Of a stretch of 64,000 bases of DNA, positions 27,447 through 35,904 are shown piece by piece. Location of the stretch: NCBI RefSeq assembly GCF_016741875.1, contig NZ_JAERRF010000005.1, forward strand, positions 248,001-312,000, read 5' to 3'. Source of the DNA: Streptomyces coffeae. GTDB lineage: Bacteria; Actinomycetota; Actinomycetes; Streptomycetales; Streptomycetaceae. The translations under genes and the position numbers were made by a program. Under the pieces are notes generated by a model. That model worked only from the letters and a program-made list of their open reading frames with translations. It was not told where the DNA came from and ran no database searches. Each line of letters begins with the position of its first letter. Within the stretch, counting starts at the first letter, position 1.

Positions 27447-27926
27447 TCACCCCTGCTGCTCGCCCTCCACCAGACGGGCGGGAAAGCCGCCGGTGGCCAC
27501 CGGGCCCCAGCGGGTGGGGGTGACGCGGATCAGCGACTTGCCCTGCTTGCGCATGGCCGAGCGGTACTCGTCCCAGTCCGGGTGCTCACCGGCGATATTG
27601 CGGTAGTACTCGACCAGCGGTTCGACGGAGTCGGGCATGTCGATCACCTCGGCGGTGCCGTCGATCTGGACCCATGGGCCGTTCCACTCGTCGGAGAGCA
27701 CCACCAGGCTGACCGCCGGGTCGCGGCGTGCGTTGCGGACCTTGGCGCGTTCGGGATAGGTGGACATGACGATTCGTCCGGAGTCGTCGACACCGCAGGT
27801 CAGCGGGGAAGCCTGGGGCGATCCGTCGGACCGGCGGGTCATCAGCAGGGCGCGGTGGCGCGGGCGTACGAACTCCAGCAGCTCATCGATGCCGACAGTG
27901 GTGTTGGTGGCGATGGAGGGGCTCAT
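27447..27926 (-). CDS. PPOX-class F420-dependent oxidoreductase
   Basis: A 159-residue split-barrel flavin/F420-binding protein. It has ELLEFVRPRHRALLMTRRSDGSPQASPLTCGVD in pieces, then IVMSTYPERAKVRNARRDPAVSLVVL, the WVQIDGTAEVID strand and the late RVTPTRWGPV. This is the TIGR03618-like pattern of actinobacterial F420-dependent reductases. The substrate is unknown. ATG 27926 removes an unlikely Arg-rich extension. It is convergent with the preceding glycosyltransferase remnant, 16 bp away. Confidence 0.85.
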   Translation of the reverse strand: MSPSIATNTTVGIDELLEFVRPRHRALLMTRRSDGSPQASPLTCGVDDSGRIVMSTYPERAKVRNARRDPAVSLVVLSDEWNGPWVQIDGTAEVIDMPDSVEPLVEYYRNIAGEHPDWDEYRSAMRKQGKSLIRVTPTRWGPVATGGFPARLVEGEQQG

Positions 27927-27978
27927 ACCGCCGAGCGTACGGGCCGGAGCGGAGCGACGCCGCGAGGGCGACACGCGC

Positions 27979-28899
27979 TCAGGTGTCGCACTCCAGGACC
28001 GTACGGCACAGGCCGCAGCGGGCCCGCAGCCGTCCGCGCACCGGCACCCGGATCCGCTGACGGCAGGTCGGACAGGGGAAGGAGACGTTCAGCGGACGGC
28101 CGCCCTCGAAGGTGTAGTCACCGCCGGTGGGCAGGGTGTCGAGCGGGGCCCCGGCGCGGGATCCGGCCTCGGCCTGTGACCGGGCCGACCGGCGGTCCCG
28201 GGCGTAGCGGCGGCGGCCCGCCCATCCGGCCGCGGCCAGCGGTGGCTGCCGCTGGTCCCGCTCCGCCAGCTCCAGCCCCGTGGTGTACGCCTCGTACGCC
28301 TGCGGGCTGGTGAACCAGATGCGGGGGTCCTCGTCGAAGAACATCGCCCGTTTGGCCAGCACATAGCCGAATTCCTCCGGTGTGAGATAGCCGAGTTTCT
28401 GGCTGGAGAGCCGGTCCTGGCGGTAGGCGTCGAGCAGCAGCCATCCGGTGCCGAGATAGGCGGCGGTGGTGTCGGTGAGGATTTCGTTGTCGCGGCTGCC
28501 GGGAAAGGTGAGATCCAGGCGGTGCAGATACACATGCGTCACCTCGTGGGCGAGGGCCGCGCCGATGTCCCGCCGGTGCTCCTTGAAGCGGGAGTTGAGC
28601 TCGATGAAGTACTCCGGGCCCGCGGCCAGGTCGACGTTGCCCGCATGCTCCATCTCGCGGAAGCTCACGATCATCCGGGCGTCGGGAAGCATCAGGTGCC
28701 GCACCATCACCCGGGCGATCCGCTGCACTCCGAGATAGAGGTCGTCCTGGTCGGAGAAGGCCACATCGCCGGGGACCACACTGACGCCGAACCGCTCCAC
28801 CGAGTCCCGGGACAGCCGCCGGTAGAGCGCGGTGATGGCGGCCCGGACGGTGTCCAGATGGGGAAACCCGTGCTTGATGTCACTGCCCGGTGCCGCCAC
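27979..28899 (-). CDS. Zincin-like metallopeptidase with C-terminal zinc ribbon
   Basis: A 306-residue protein without a signal peptide. The motif ALAHEVTHVYLH (HEVTH at 118-122) followed by RDNEILTDTTAAYLG (Glu139 as likely third ligand) has the layout of a gluzincin active site. The C-terminus carries two CxxC knuckles, CPTC and CGLC, in an Arg-rich context, forming a zinc ribbon. An intracellular peptidase or a regulatory zinc protein is possible; I do not recognise a named family. GTG start with a GGGGTGA ribosome site. It diverges from the trypsin gene. Confidence 0.6.
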   Translation of the reverse strand: MAAPGSDIKHGFPHLDTVRAAITALYRRLSRDSVERFGVSVVPGDVAFSDQDDLYLGVQRIARVMVRHLMLPDARMIVSFREMEHAGNVDLAAGPEYFIELNSRFKEHRRDIGAALAHEVTHVYLHRLDLTFPGSRDNEILTDTTAAYLGTGWLLLDAYRQDRLSSQKLGYLTPEEFGYVLAKRAMFFDEDPRIWFTSPQAYEAYTTGLELAERDQRQPPLAAAGWAGRRRYARDRRSARSQAEAGSRAGAPLDTLPTGGDYTFEGGRPLNVSFPCPTCRQRIRVPVRGRLRARCGLCRTVLECDT

Positions 28900-28977
28900 G
28901 CCGTCACCCCGAGTCCGTGTTTCGCCGAGACCGTGTCAGAATTCCACATTACGGACGTATTTCACACTGGCCGGTAG

Positions 28978-29937
<960 letters not shown>

Positions 29938-29955
29938 TCCCCACCCCTCCCCGGA

Positions 29956-29984
29956 CCGGGGCCGGCCACCGCGGCCGGCCCCGG
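29956..29984 (+). terminator. Terminator after the trypsin gene
   Basis: A perfect 12-bp stem CCGGGGCCGGCC/GGCCGGCCCCGG (29956-29967 with 29973-29984) with a 5-nt loop, 19 nt after the stop. A 13-bp unit TCAGCTCTGGCCG is repeated directly at 30024 and 30042, just beyond, over the stop of the VOC gene. Confidence 0.7.
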
Positions 29985-30041
29985 TTCCGCGTTGCCCGCG
30001 GCGTGTGCCCCGGCCGCGTCGTATCAGCTCTGGCCGCGGTG

Positions 30042-30419
30042 TCAGCTCTGGCCGTAGCAGATGCAGAAGGGGTGCCCGGCCGGATCGTTGAAGACCCGGA
30101 ACCCCGACCGCTCGCCCCCGCTGTCGTGCAGGAAGGTCGCCCCCAGCGCGATCACCTCCCGCTGCGCCCGCTCCGCGTCCTGAAGGGTGGCCACATCGAA
30201 GTCCAGATGGAACTGCTGCGGATGTGCCGGGTCCGGCCAGCGCGGCGGCCGGTGGTCCGGGGCCAGCTGGAAGGCCAGGCGCTGACCGTCCGATGAGGTG
30301 AGCGTGGCCCATTCGGGGTCGCTGTCGTCCAGCCGCCAGCCCAGGATCCGGCCGTAGAAGGCGGCCAGCGCGGCGGGGTCCGGACAGTCGATGACGGTGC
30401 ACTGAAGCGTCGCGATCAT
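30042..30419 (-). CDS. VOC (glyoxalase-fold) family protein
   Basis: A 125-residue protein of two beta-alpha-beta-beta-beta modules. It opens MIATLQCTVIDCPDPAALAA, continues FYGRILGWRL and QFHLDFDVATLQDAERA, and ends FRVFNDPAGHPFCICYG. The conserved H-P-F-C near the end is common in the actinobacterial glyoxalase/bleomycin-resistance-like group. Metal ligands and substrate cannot be assigned. Single gene, convergent with the trypsin gene. Confidence 0.8.
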   Translation of the reverse strand: MIATLQCTVIDCPDPAALAAFYGRILGWRLDDSDPEWATLTSSDGQRLAFQLAPDHRPPRWPDPAHPQQFHLDFDVATLQDAERAQREVIALGATFLHDSGGERSGFRVFNDPAGHPFCICYGQS

Positions 30420-30430
30420 ATGCCGACCCT

Positions 30431-30621
30431 AGGCCCTGTCCGGTGGGTCTTATCGGGCCCGCGACGCCTGGCACCGCACCTCGCTGCGTTGTCGGAGTCG
30501 CCCGAGTACGCCCAGTACGAGGGCGATCCTCCGCCTTGCGATCCTCCCCCAGCTACCGCTGGGAGGTGCCCCCTCACCAGACGCCGCGGGCTGCTCCTCA
30601 AAGACCCACCGGACAGAGCCT
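30431..30621. mobile_element. MITE-like element with 21-bp terminal inverted repeats
   Basis: The 191-bp segment is bounded by AGGCCCTGTCCGGTGGGTCTT-type ends (30431-30451) and the inverse at 30601-30621, with one mismatch over 21 bp. It has no coding capacity. An internal hairpin (CTCCC-CAGC/GCTG-GGAG around 30547-30573) lies toward the right end. From memory, closely similar segments recur in many Streptomyces genomes, which suggests a non-autonomous element moved by a transposase elsewhere. No clear target duplication is visible. Confidence 0.75.
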
Positions 30622-30724
30622 GGGCTGTGCCCCGGAGTTCGGTCGTCCCATGAGCACGCGTATGAGTACGCGTACGAGACGGACAAGCGCCGATCAAAGC
30701 GGACAAATCCTTTTCACGGGATGA

Positions 30725-30775
30725 AAAGTCCGGGGTACAGAGGGAAAAGTCCGGGGGCGGGACAGGAAAGTCCGG
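30725..30775. repeat. Three AAAGTCCGG direct repeats at exact 21-bp period
   Basis: The 9-mer AAAGTCCGG starts at 30725, 30746 and 30767. The 21-bp spacing is two helical turns, so the units face the same side of DNA, as in iterons or multi-site operators. It is 155-205 bp upstream of the chorismate mutase gene. In the stretch from 30622 to 30929 I see no convincing gene. Confidence 0.7.
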
Positions 30776-30929
30776 CAAGAAGTGGAACCTCCCCGGCCGA
30801 GGATCGGTCCTTCACGGTGGAGGAGCCGCGCCGGGGGCGGCCCCTCCGGGCCGGACCGCCCCGCCCCCTTTTCAACCCCCCACCGGGGTCGGGGCGGTCC
30901 CGCAATGCCCTGGCATAGGGTCGGGGGTC

Positions 30930-31340
30930 ATGACGCACAGCGAGACCCACCGCGCCGACGACCCCGACCGCGGCAGCGCCCCCGGCACGGACCGCGACGC
31001 CCCCGACGGAAGCGGCACCTCCGCCGCCCCGGGCGCCGACGCCCGGGACATCGACGACTCCGTCCTCGCCGAGCTGACCCGGTTGCGCGACAGCATCGAC
31101 AACCTCGACGCGGCCGTGGTCCATGTGCTCGCCGAGCGCTTCAAATGCACCCAGCAGGTCGGCCACCTCAAGGCCGCCCACAAACTCCCCCCGGCCGACC
31201 CCGGCCGCGAGGCCCGCCAGATCGCCCGGCTGCGCCAGCTGGCGGAAGGCGCCAAACTCGACCCGGCCTTCGCCGAGAAGCTGCTCAACTTCATCATCGC
31301 CGAGGTCATCCGGCACCACGAGACCATCGCCCGCTCCTGA
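30930..31340 (+). CDS. Chorismate mutase (AroQ type)
   Basis: A 136-residue protein. An acidic, low-complexity N-terminal third (about 45 residues) is followed by an all-helical AroQ domain: LTRLRDSIDNLDAAVVHVLAERF, then KCTQQVGHLKAAHKLPPAD and REARQIARLRQLAEGAKLDPAFAEKLL in pieces, and FIIAEVIRHHETIA. Chorismate is rearranged to prephenate, the branch to Phe and Tyr. Conserved basic residues (Arg in the first helix, Lys in GHLKA, Arg in DPGREARQ) fit the active site. It competes with TrpE for chorismate. Monocistronic, with a repeat array upstream. Confidence 0.9.
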   Translation: MTHSETHRADDPDRGSAPGTDRDAPDGSGTSAAPGADARDIDDSVLAELTRLRDSIDNLDAAVVHVLAERFKCTQQVGHLKAAHKLPPADPGREARQIARLRQLAEGAKLDPAFAEKLLNFIIAEVIRHHETIARS

Positions 31341-31469
31341 ACCCCCGCCCCCGGATCGCCCCTCGCCGCCCCGGAGGGCGCACTCCGGTGGCGCGCCCCG
31401 CGCCCGCCCGCACCCCGCAACCGCTTCCCAGCCGTGTGCCGTCCACGGGAGGTAGGGCAGCATGTCCCC

Positions 31470-34052
31470 ATGCCCGTACTGACGCGCGAGGAAGCGCAGA
31501 ACCGAGCCCGCCTCATCGAGGTCCACCGCTACACGGTCGAGCTCGACCTCACCCGCGGTGACGAACTCTTCGGCTCGACCACCACCATCCGCTTCCACGC
31601 GCGTGAGGCGGGTGCGGACACCTTCGTCGAGCTCAACCCGGCCGCACTGCACCGCGCCGTCCTCGACGGCCATGAGCTCGACCTCGCCGCCGCGCCCCTC
31701 GCCGACGGACGGCTTCCGCTCACCGCCCTCGCCCAAGGCGAGCACGAGCTGCGCGTGGAGACGGACATGCGCTACTCCCGCACCGGCGAGGGCATGCACC
31801 GCTTCACCGACCCCGCCGACGGTGAGACCTACCTCTACACCATGTGCTGCATGTCGGACGCGGGCAGCGTCTTCGCCGCCTTCGACCAGCCCGACCTCAA
31901 GGCCGTCTTCGACGCCCGCGTCACCGCGCCGCCCGAATGGACCGTCCTCGGCAACGGCATCGCCACCCGCGTCGGCGACCCCGCCGAAGGCCGCTGGGAG
32001 CTGGCCGCCACCCCGCCCATCAGCACCTACCTCGTCGCCCTGGCCGCCGGGCCGTACCACTCGGTGCGCACCGAGCACGCCGGACTGCCCTTCGGGCTGC
32101 ATGTCCGCCGCTCCCTCGCCCCCTACCTCGAGGACGACGCCGAGGAACTGTTCGACATCACCCGGCGCTGCTTCGACCGCTACCACGAGATCTTCGAGGA
32201 GCCCTATCCGTTCGACTCCTACGACCAGGCGTTCGTCCCCGAGTTCAACTTCGGCGCCATGGAGAACCCCGGTCTGGTCACCCTGCGCGACGAATTCATC
32301 TACCGCTCCGCCGTCACCGACGCCGAGCGGCAGACCCGCGCCATGGTCATCGCCCATGAGATGGCCCATATGTGGTTCGGCGACCTCGTCACCATGACCT
32401 GGTGGGACGACATCTGGCTCAATGAGTCCTTCGCCGAGTACATGGGCTACCAGGTCCTCACCGAGACCACCCGCTACACCGACATCTGGGCCGACTTCGG
32501 CGTCCGCCGCAAGAACTGGGGCTACGACGCCGACCAGCGCCCCTCCACCCACCCCGTCGCCCCCGCGCCCGAGCAGGTCCCCGACACCGCCGCCGCCCGC
32601 CTCAACTTCGACGGCATCTCCTACGCCAAGGGCGCCTCCGCCCTGCGTCAGCTCGTCACCTGGCTCGGCGAGAAGGACTTCCTCCAGGGCATCAACCGGC
32701 ACTTCGCCCGCCACCGCTTCGGCAACGCCACCCTCGCCGACTTCATCGACTCCCTCGCCCACGGCTCCGACCGCGATGTGCACGCCTGGGCCGACACCTG
32801 GCTGCGCACCACCGGCGTCGACACCCTCACCCCCGCCATCACCACCCACGGCGACCGCTGGAGCGCGGAGATCCGCCACGACGGCGGAGGCGACGGCACC
32901 GACCCCGCACCCCGTCCGCACCGCATCGCCATCGGGCTGTACGACCACGAGCCCGCCGCCGCGCATCAGCTGGTGCTGCGCAAGCGCCTCGAAGCCGAGC
33001 TCAACGGCGCCGAACCCACCCTCACCCTCTCTTTCACCGGGCCCCGCCCCGATCTGCTGCTGCTCAACGACGGCGACCTCAGCTACGCCAAGGTCCGGCT
33101 CGACCCCGGCTCCTGGAAGACCGTCGTCCGCTCACTGTCCGGGCTCCCCGACGCCGTCAGCCGCGCCGTGGTGTGGAACGCCGCCCGCGACATGGTCCGC
33201 GACGGCGAACTGCCGCCCACCGACTACCTCGAAGCCGTCCGCGCCCACCTCCCGCGCGAGACCGACATAGCCATCGTCCAAGGCGTCCTGGCCTTCGCCC
33301 GCACCCAGATCGCCGACCGCTACCTCCCCGCCGAGCAGCGCCCCGCTGCCCTGGCCACCCTCGGCGCCACCTGCCGCGACCTGCTGCGCCGCACCGAGGA
33401 CAACTCCGGCCCCGGACTGCGGCTCGCCGCCGTCCGCGGCTTCATCGAGAGCGCCACCGCCCCGGCCGGGCTCAGCGACTGGCTCGACGGCGACACCGTC
33501 CCCGGCGGCCCCGCCCTCGACCCCGAACTGCGCTGGCAGGTCCTCGGGCGGCTCGCCGTCCTCGGCGCCATCGGCCCCGCCGAGATCGACGCCGAACTCG
33601 CCCGCGACTCCAGTGCCACCGGCCAGGAGGGCGCCGCCCGCTGCCGCGCCGCCCTCCCCGACCCGGACGCCAAACAGGCCGCCTGGGACGCCCTGTTCGG
33701 CACCGCCGACGAACCCTCCGAACTGTCCGAACTCTCCAACTATCTCGTCACCGCCACCGCGACCGGCTTCTGGCAGCCCGAACACCACGAGCTGCTCACC
33801 GACTACCTCCCCCGCTACTTCCCGGCCGCCGCCGAGGTGGCCGCCCGGCGCGGCCCCGCGATCGCCGACGCCGTCGCCCGCTCCGGCTTCCCCACCACCG
33901 TGGACACCCGGACCCTGGAGCTGGGGGAGGAGTGTCTGCGCCGCGACGATCTGCTCCCCGCGCTGCGCCGGCGCCTCGCCGACCAACTCGACGATCTGCG
34001 CCGCGCCCTGCGCGTCCAGCGCAGGCAGGAGGAGCGAGGCAGCGGGGCCTGA
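31470..34052 (+). CDS. pepN: Aminopeptidase N
   Basis: An 860-residue M1-family metallopeptidase that removes N-terminal residues from peptides in the cytoplasm. Visible are the substrate-recognition GAMEN (262-266), the zinc site HEMAH (296-300) with the third ligand Glu319 in LNESFAEYMGY (HExxH-x18-E), and the later catalytic-Tyr region. The C-terminal helical half follows the actinobacterial PepN (lysyl/alanyl aminopeptidase) length. ATG 31470 starts MPVLTREEAQNRARLIEVH, the expected N-terminus. It stands 129 bp after chorismate mutase. Confidence 0.95.
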   Translation: MPVLTREEAQNRARLIEVHRYTVELDLTRGDELFGSTTTIRFHAREAGADTFVELNPAALHRAVLDGHELDLAAAPLADGRLPLTALAQGEHELRVETDMRYSRTGEGMHRFTDPADGETYLYTMCCMSDAGSVFAAFDQPDLKAVFDARVTAPPEWTVLGNGIATRVGDPAEGRWELAATPPISTYLVALAAGPYHSVRTEHAGLPFGLHVRRSLAPYLEDDAEELFDITRRCFDRYHEIFEEPYPFDSYDQAFVPEFNFGAMENPGLVTLRDEFIYRSAVTDAERQTRAMVIAHEMAHMWFGDLVTMTWWDDIWLNESFAEYMGYQVLTETTRYTDIWADFGVRRKNWGYDADQRPSTHPVAPAPEQVPDTAAARLNFDGISYAKGASALRQLVTWLGEKDFLQGINRHFARHRFGNATLADFIDSLAHGSDRDVHAWADTWLRTTGVDTLTPAITTHGDRWSAEIRHDGGGDGTDPAPRPHRIAIGLYDHEPAAAHQLVLRKRLEAELNGAEPTLTLSFTGPRPDLLLLNDGDLSYAKVRLDPGSWKTVVRSLSGLPDAVSRAVVWNAARDMVRDGELPPTDYLEAVRAHLPRETDIAIVQGVLAFARTQIADRYLPAEQRPAALATLGATCRDLLRRTEDNSGPGLRLAAVRGFIESATAPAGLSDWLDGDTVPGGPALDPELRWQVLGRLAVLGAIGPAEIDAELARDSSATGQEGAARCRAALPDPDAKQAAWDALFGTADEPSELSELSNYLVTATATGFWQPEHHELLTDYLPRYFPAAAEVAARRGPAIADAVARSGFPTTVDTRTLELGEECLRRDDLLPALRRRLADQLDDLRRALRVQRRQEERGSGA

Positions 34053-34424
34053 GCGGCCTCGCCGAAGTCCGGTGCGGTTCGGGCGCGCCCCGAAGGGGCG
34101 CGGGGCTGTGTCGATGTGCGGCTCCGCCGCGTGGGCGACCAGCCACGACGCAGCCGCAGACGCATGACGGCACCTCGTGGCACTTCCCGCGGCGCGCCTG
34201 GGCAGGGACCTGGCGCCCGCCACCGCCGCGGGCCCGGCGGACGGTGAGGGCCGTTCCTGGAGCGCGCCCCTCCGCAGGGGGCACACGGCACGCCGCGGGC
34301 AGATCCCGACCCGCTCTCGCGGACACGCCCCGGGGTGGTTCCGCCGCGCGGCGGCAAGGCGCCGCACGGCCGCGTACCACGTACGAGTGGACTTCATAGC
34401 GCCACCGGCCGATCCGCTTGCGCA
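34053..34424. other. Intergenic region with common Streptomyces-type repeat
   Basis: No gene is seen in this part of the pepN-decarboxylase interval. A hairpin CGCGCCCC-GAA-GGGGCGCG (34084-34102) lies 31 nt after pepN and should act as its terminator. The following ~65 bp (to about 34165) resemble, from memory, a GC-rich intergenic repeat found in many streptomycetes. The remainder (34166-34424) shows open frames in several phases but no ribosome site or family match. Confidence 0.5.
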
Positions 34425-34462
34425 CGAAGTACGTTGAGGCAGCTTTCGCCTCCCCTACTTCG
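34425..34462 (+). promoter_or_regulatory. Nested inverted repeats before the decarboxylase gene
   Basis: CGAAGTA (34425-34431) pairs with TACTTCG (34456-34462) and, inside it, GAGGC (34436-34440) pairs with GCCTC (34448-34452). The structure ends 17 nt before the ATG and just before the GAGGGG ribosome site. It may be an operator or an RNA hairpin. The inner part resembles an actinobacterial iron box at only about half the positions, so iron control is not claimed. Confidence 0.45.
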
Positions 34463-34479
34463 AGACGAGGGGCACATCC

Positions 34480-35904
34480 ATGCCTGTGCCCGCCACCGGG
34501 ACCGCCCGCCTGCTCGCGGGCGGCGGCCGCGGCCCGGACGCGCTGAGGCCCATGGTCGGCACCGTCCTGGACGCGCTGGCCCGCGGCGCCGCCGACCGTG
34601 CGGGCCCGCTGCCCGCCGGCGGCCCCGACGCCGTGGCGCGGCGCGTCCGAGCCGTCGCCGAACCGCTCATCCCCGACATCGGCGAGGGCGCGACGCTCGC
34701 CCTGCACACCCTCGTACGCGCCCTCGCCGCGGGTGCCGCCGACCCGGCCGACCCGCGCTGCGCCGCCCATCTGCACTGCCCGCCGCTGGCCGTCGCGGCC
34801 GCCGCCGACCTCGCGGTCTCCGCGCTCAACCCCTCCCTCGACTCCTGGGACCAGGCGCCCGCCGCCTCCGAACTGGAGGCGCTCACCTGCCGCGCCCTGG
34901 CCGCGCTGGTCCACCCGCGTGGCCCCGCACCCGACGCCCTCGTCACCACCGGCGGCACCGAGGCCAACCAACTCGCCCTGCTGCTGGCCCGCGAGGCCGC
35001 CCGCACCGCCGTCCCGCCCGGGCCGTCCGCCGCCCTCCGGATCGTCTGCGGGGCCAACGCCCACCACAGCGTCCACCGCGCCGCCTGGCTGCTCGGGCTG
35101 CCCACCCCGGTCACCCTCCCCACCCCCGCCGGAGTCCTCGACCCGGCCCGGCTCCACGACGCCCTCACCCGGCTCACCGGCCGCGGCCCGGTCCTGGTGG
35201 TCGCCACCGCGGGCACCACCGACACCGGCGCCATCGACCCCCTCCCGGCCGTCGCCGACCTCTGCGACCGCCACACCGCCGCCCTCCACATCGACGCCTC
35301 CTACGGCGGACCGCTGCTGTTCAGCGGCACCCATCGGCACCGCCTCGACGGGCTCGACCGCGCCCGCACCGTCACCCTCGACCTCCATAAACTCGGCTGG
35401 CAGCCGGTCGCCGCCGGACTCCTCACCGTTCCCGACGCCCCCGCGCTGACCCCCCTGGACCACCGCGCCGACTACCTCAACGCCGACGACGACACCGAAT
35501 CCGGGATTCCGGACCTTCTCGGCCGCTCCCTGCGCACCACCCGCCGCCCCGACATCCTCAAGATCGCGGTCACCCTGCGCGCCCTCGGCCGCCGTGGCCT
35601 CGGCGACCTCGTCGACCACGTCTGCGCCGCCGCCCATCAGCTCGCGGACCTCATCGAGGCCCACCCCCGCCTCGAACTCCACGCGCGCCCCACCATCAGC
35701 ACCGTCCTCTTCCGCCCCACCGGAGCGGGACCCGCCACCGTGGCCGCACTGCGCCGCCGCCTGCTCACCGACGGCCGCGCCGTCCTCGGCCGCGCCACCA
35801 CCGCCGACGGGCTGTGGCTCAAGGCCACCGTCCTCAACCCGCACACCCAGCCCGCCGATCTGCGCGGGCTGCTCGAACTCGTGGAAGGCGACCGCACCCC
35901 ATGA
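34480..35904 (+). CDS. PLP-dependent decarboxylase (group II, lysine/diaminobutyrate-type)
   Basis: A 474-residue PLP enzyme of the group II decarboxylase fold. It shows LHCPPLAVAAAADLAVSALNPSLDSWDQAP (in pieces), a TTGGTEANQLALLLAREAA block, VVATAGTTDTGAIDPL, the Asp that pairs with the pyridine nitrogen in LHIDASYGGPLL, and the Schiff-base Lys304 in LDLHKLGWQP. DesA-like enzymes that make cadaverine for desferrioxamine share this plan, but remembered DesA has a different sequence around the Lys. The substrate (lysine, ornithine or diaminobutyrate) is therefore open. The stop overlaps the N-hydroxylase start (ATGA), a siderophore-like pairing. Confidence 0.8.
   Translation: MPVPATGTARLLAGGGRGPDALRPMVGTVLDALARGAADRAGPLPAGGPDAVARRVRAVAEPLIPDIGEGATLALHTLVRALAAGAADPADPRCAAHLHCPPLAVAAAADLAVSALNPSLDSWDQAPAASELEALTCRALAALVHPRGPAPDALVTTGGTEANQLALLLAREAARTAVPPGPSAALRIVCGANAHHSVHRAAWLLGLPTPVTLPTPAGVLDPARLHDALTRLTGRGPVLVVATAGTTDTGAIDPLPAVADLCDRHTAALHIDASYGGPLLFSGTHRHRLDGLDRARTVTLDLHKLGWQPVAAGLLTVPDAPALTPLDHRADYLNADDDTESGIPDLLGRSLRTTRRPDILKIAVTLRALGRRGLGDLVDHVCAAAHQLADLIEAHPRLELHARPTISTVLFRPTGAGPATVAALRRRLLTDGRAVLGRATTADGLWLKATVLNPHTQPADLRGLLELVEGDRTP

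Noticed and set aside
30650..30724. A 24-codon ORF beginning MSTRMSTRT as a leader peptide for chorismate mutase
   Set aside because: No Phe/Tyr enrichment, no ribosome site, and it is more than 200 bp from the gene.
30721..30918. A 65-codon plus-strand ORF with KSPG heptads over the 21-bp repeats
   Set aside because: Codons AAA, AGT, AGA at the start are atypical of this genome, there is no ribosome site, and the repeats are explained as DNA. Not fully excluded.
30714..32966. A 750-codon Gly/Val-rich open frame on the minus strand
   Set aside because: Antisense to chorismate mutase and pepN, low-complexity, no start signals.
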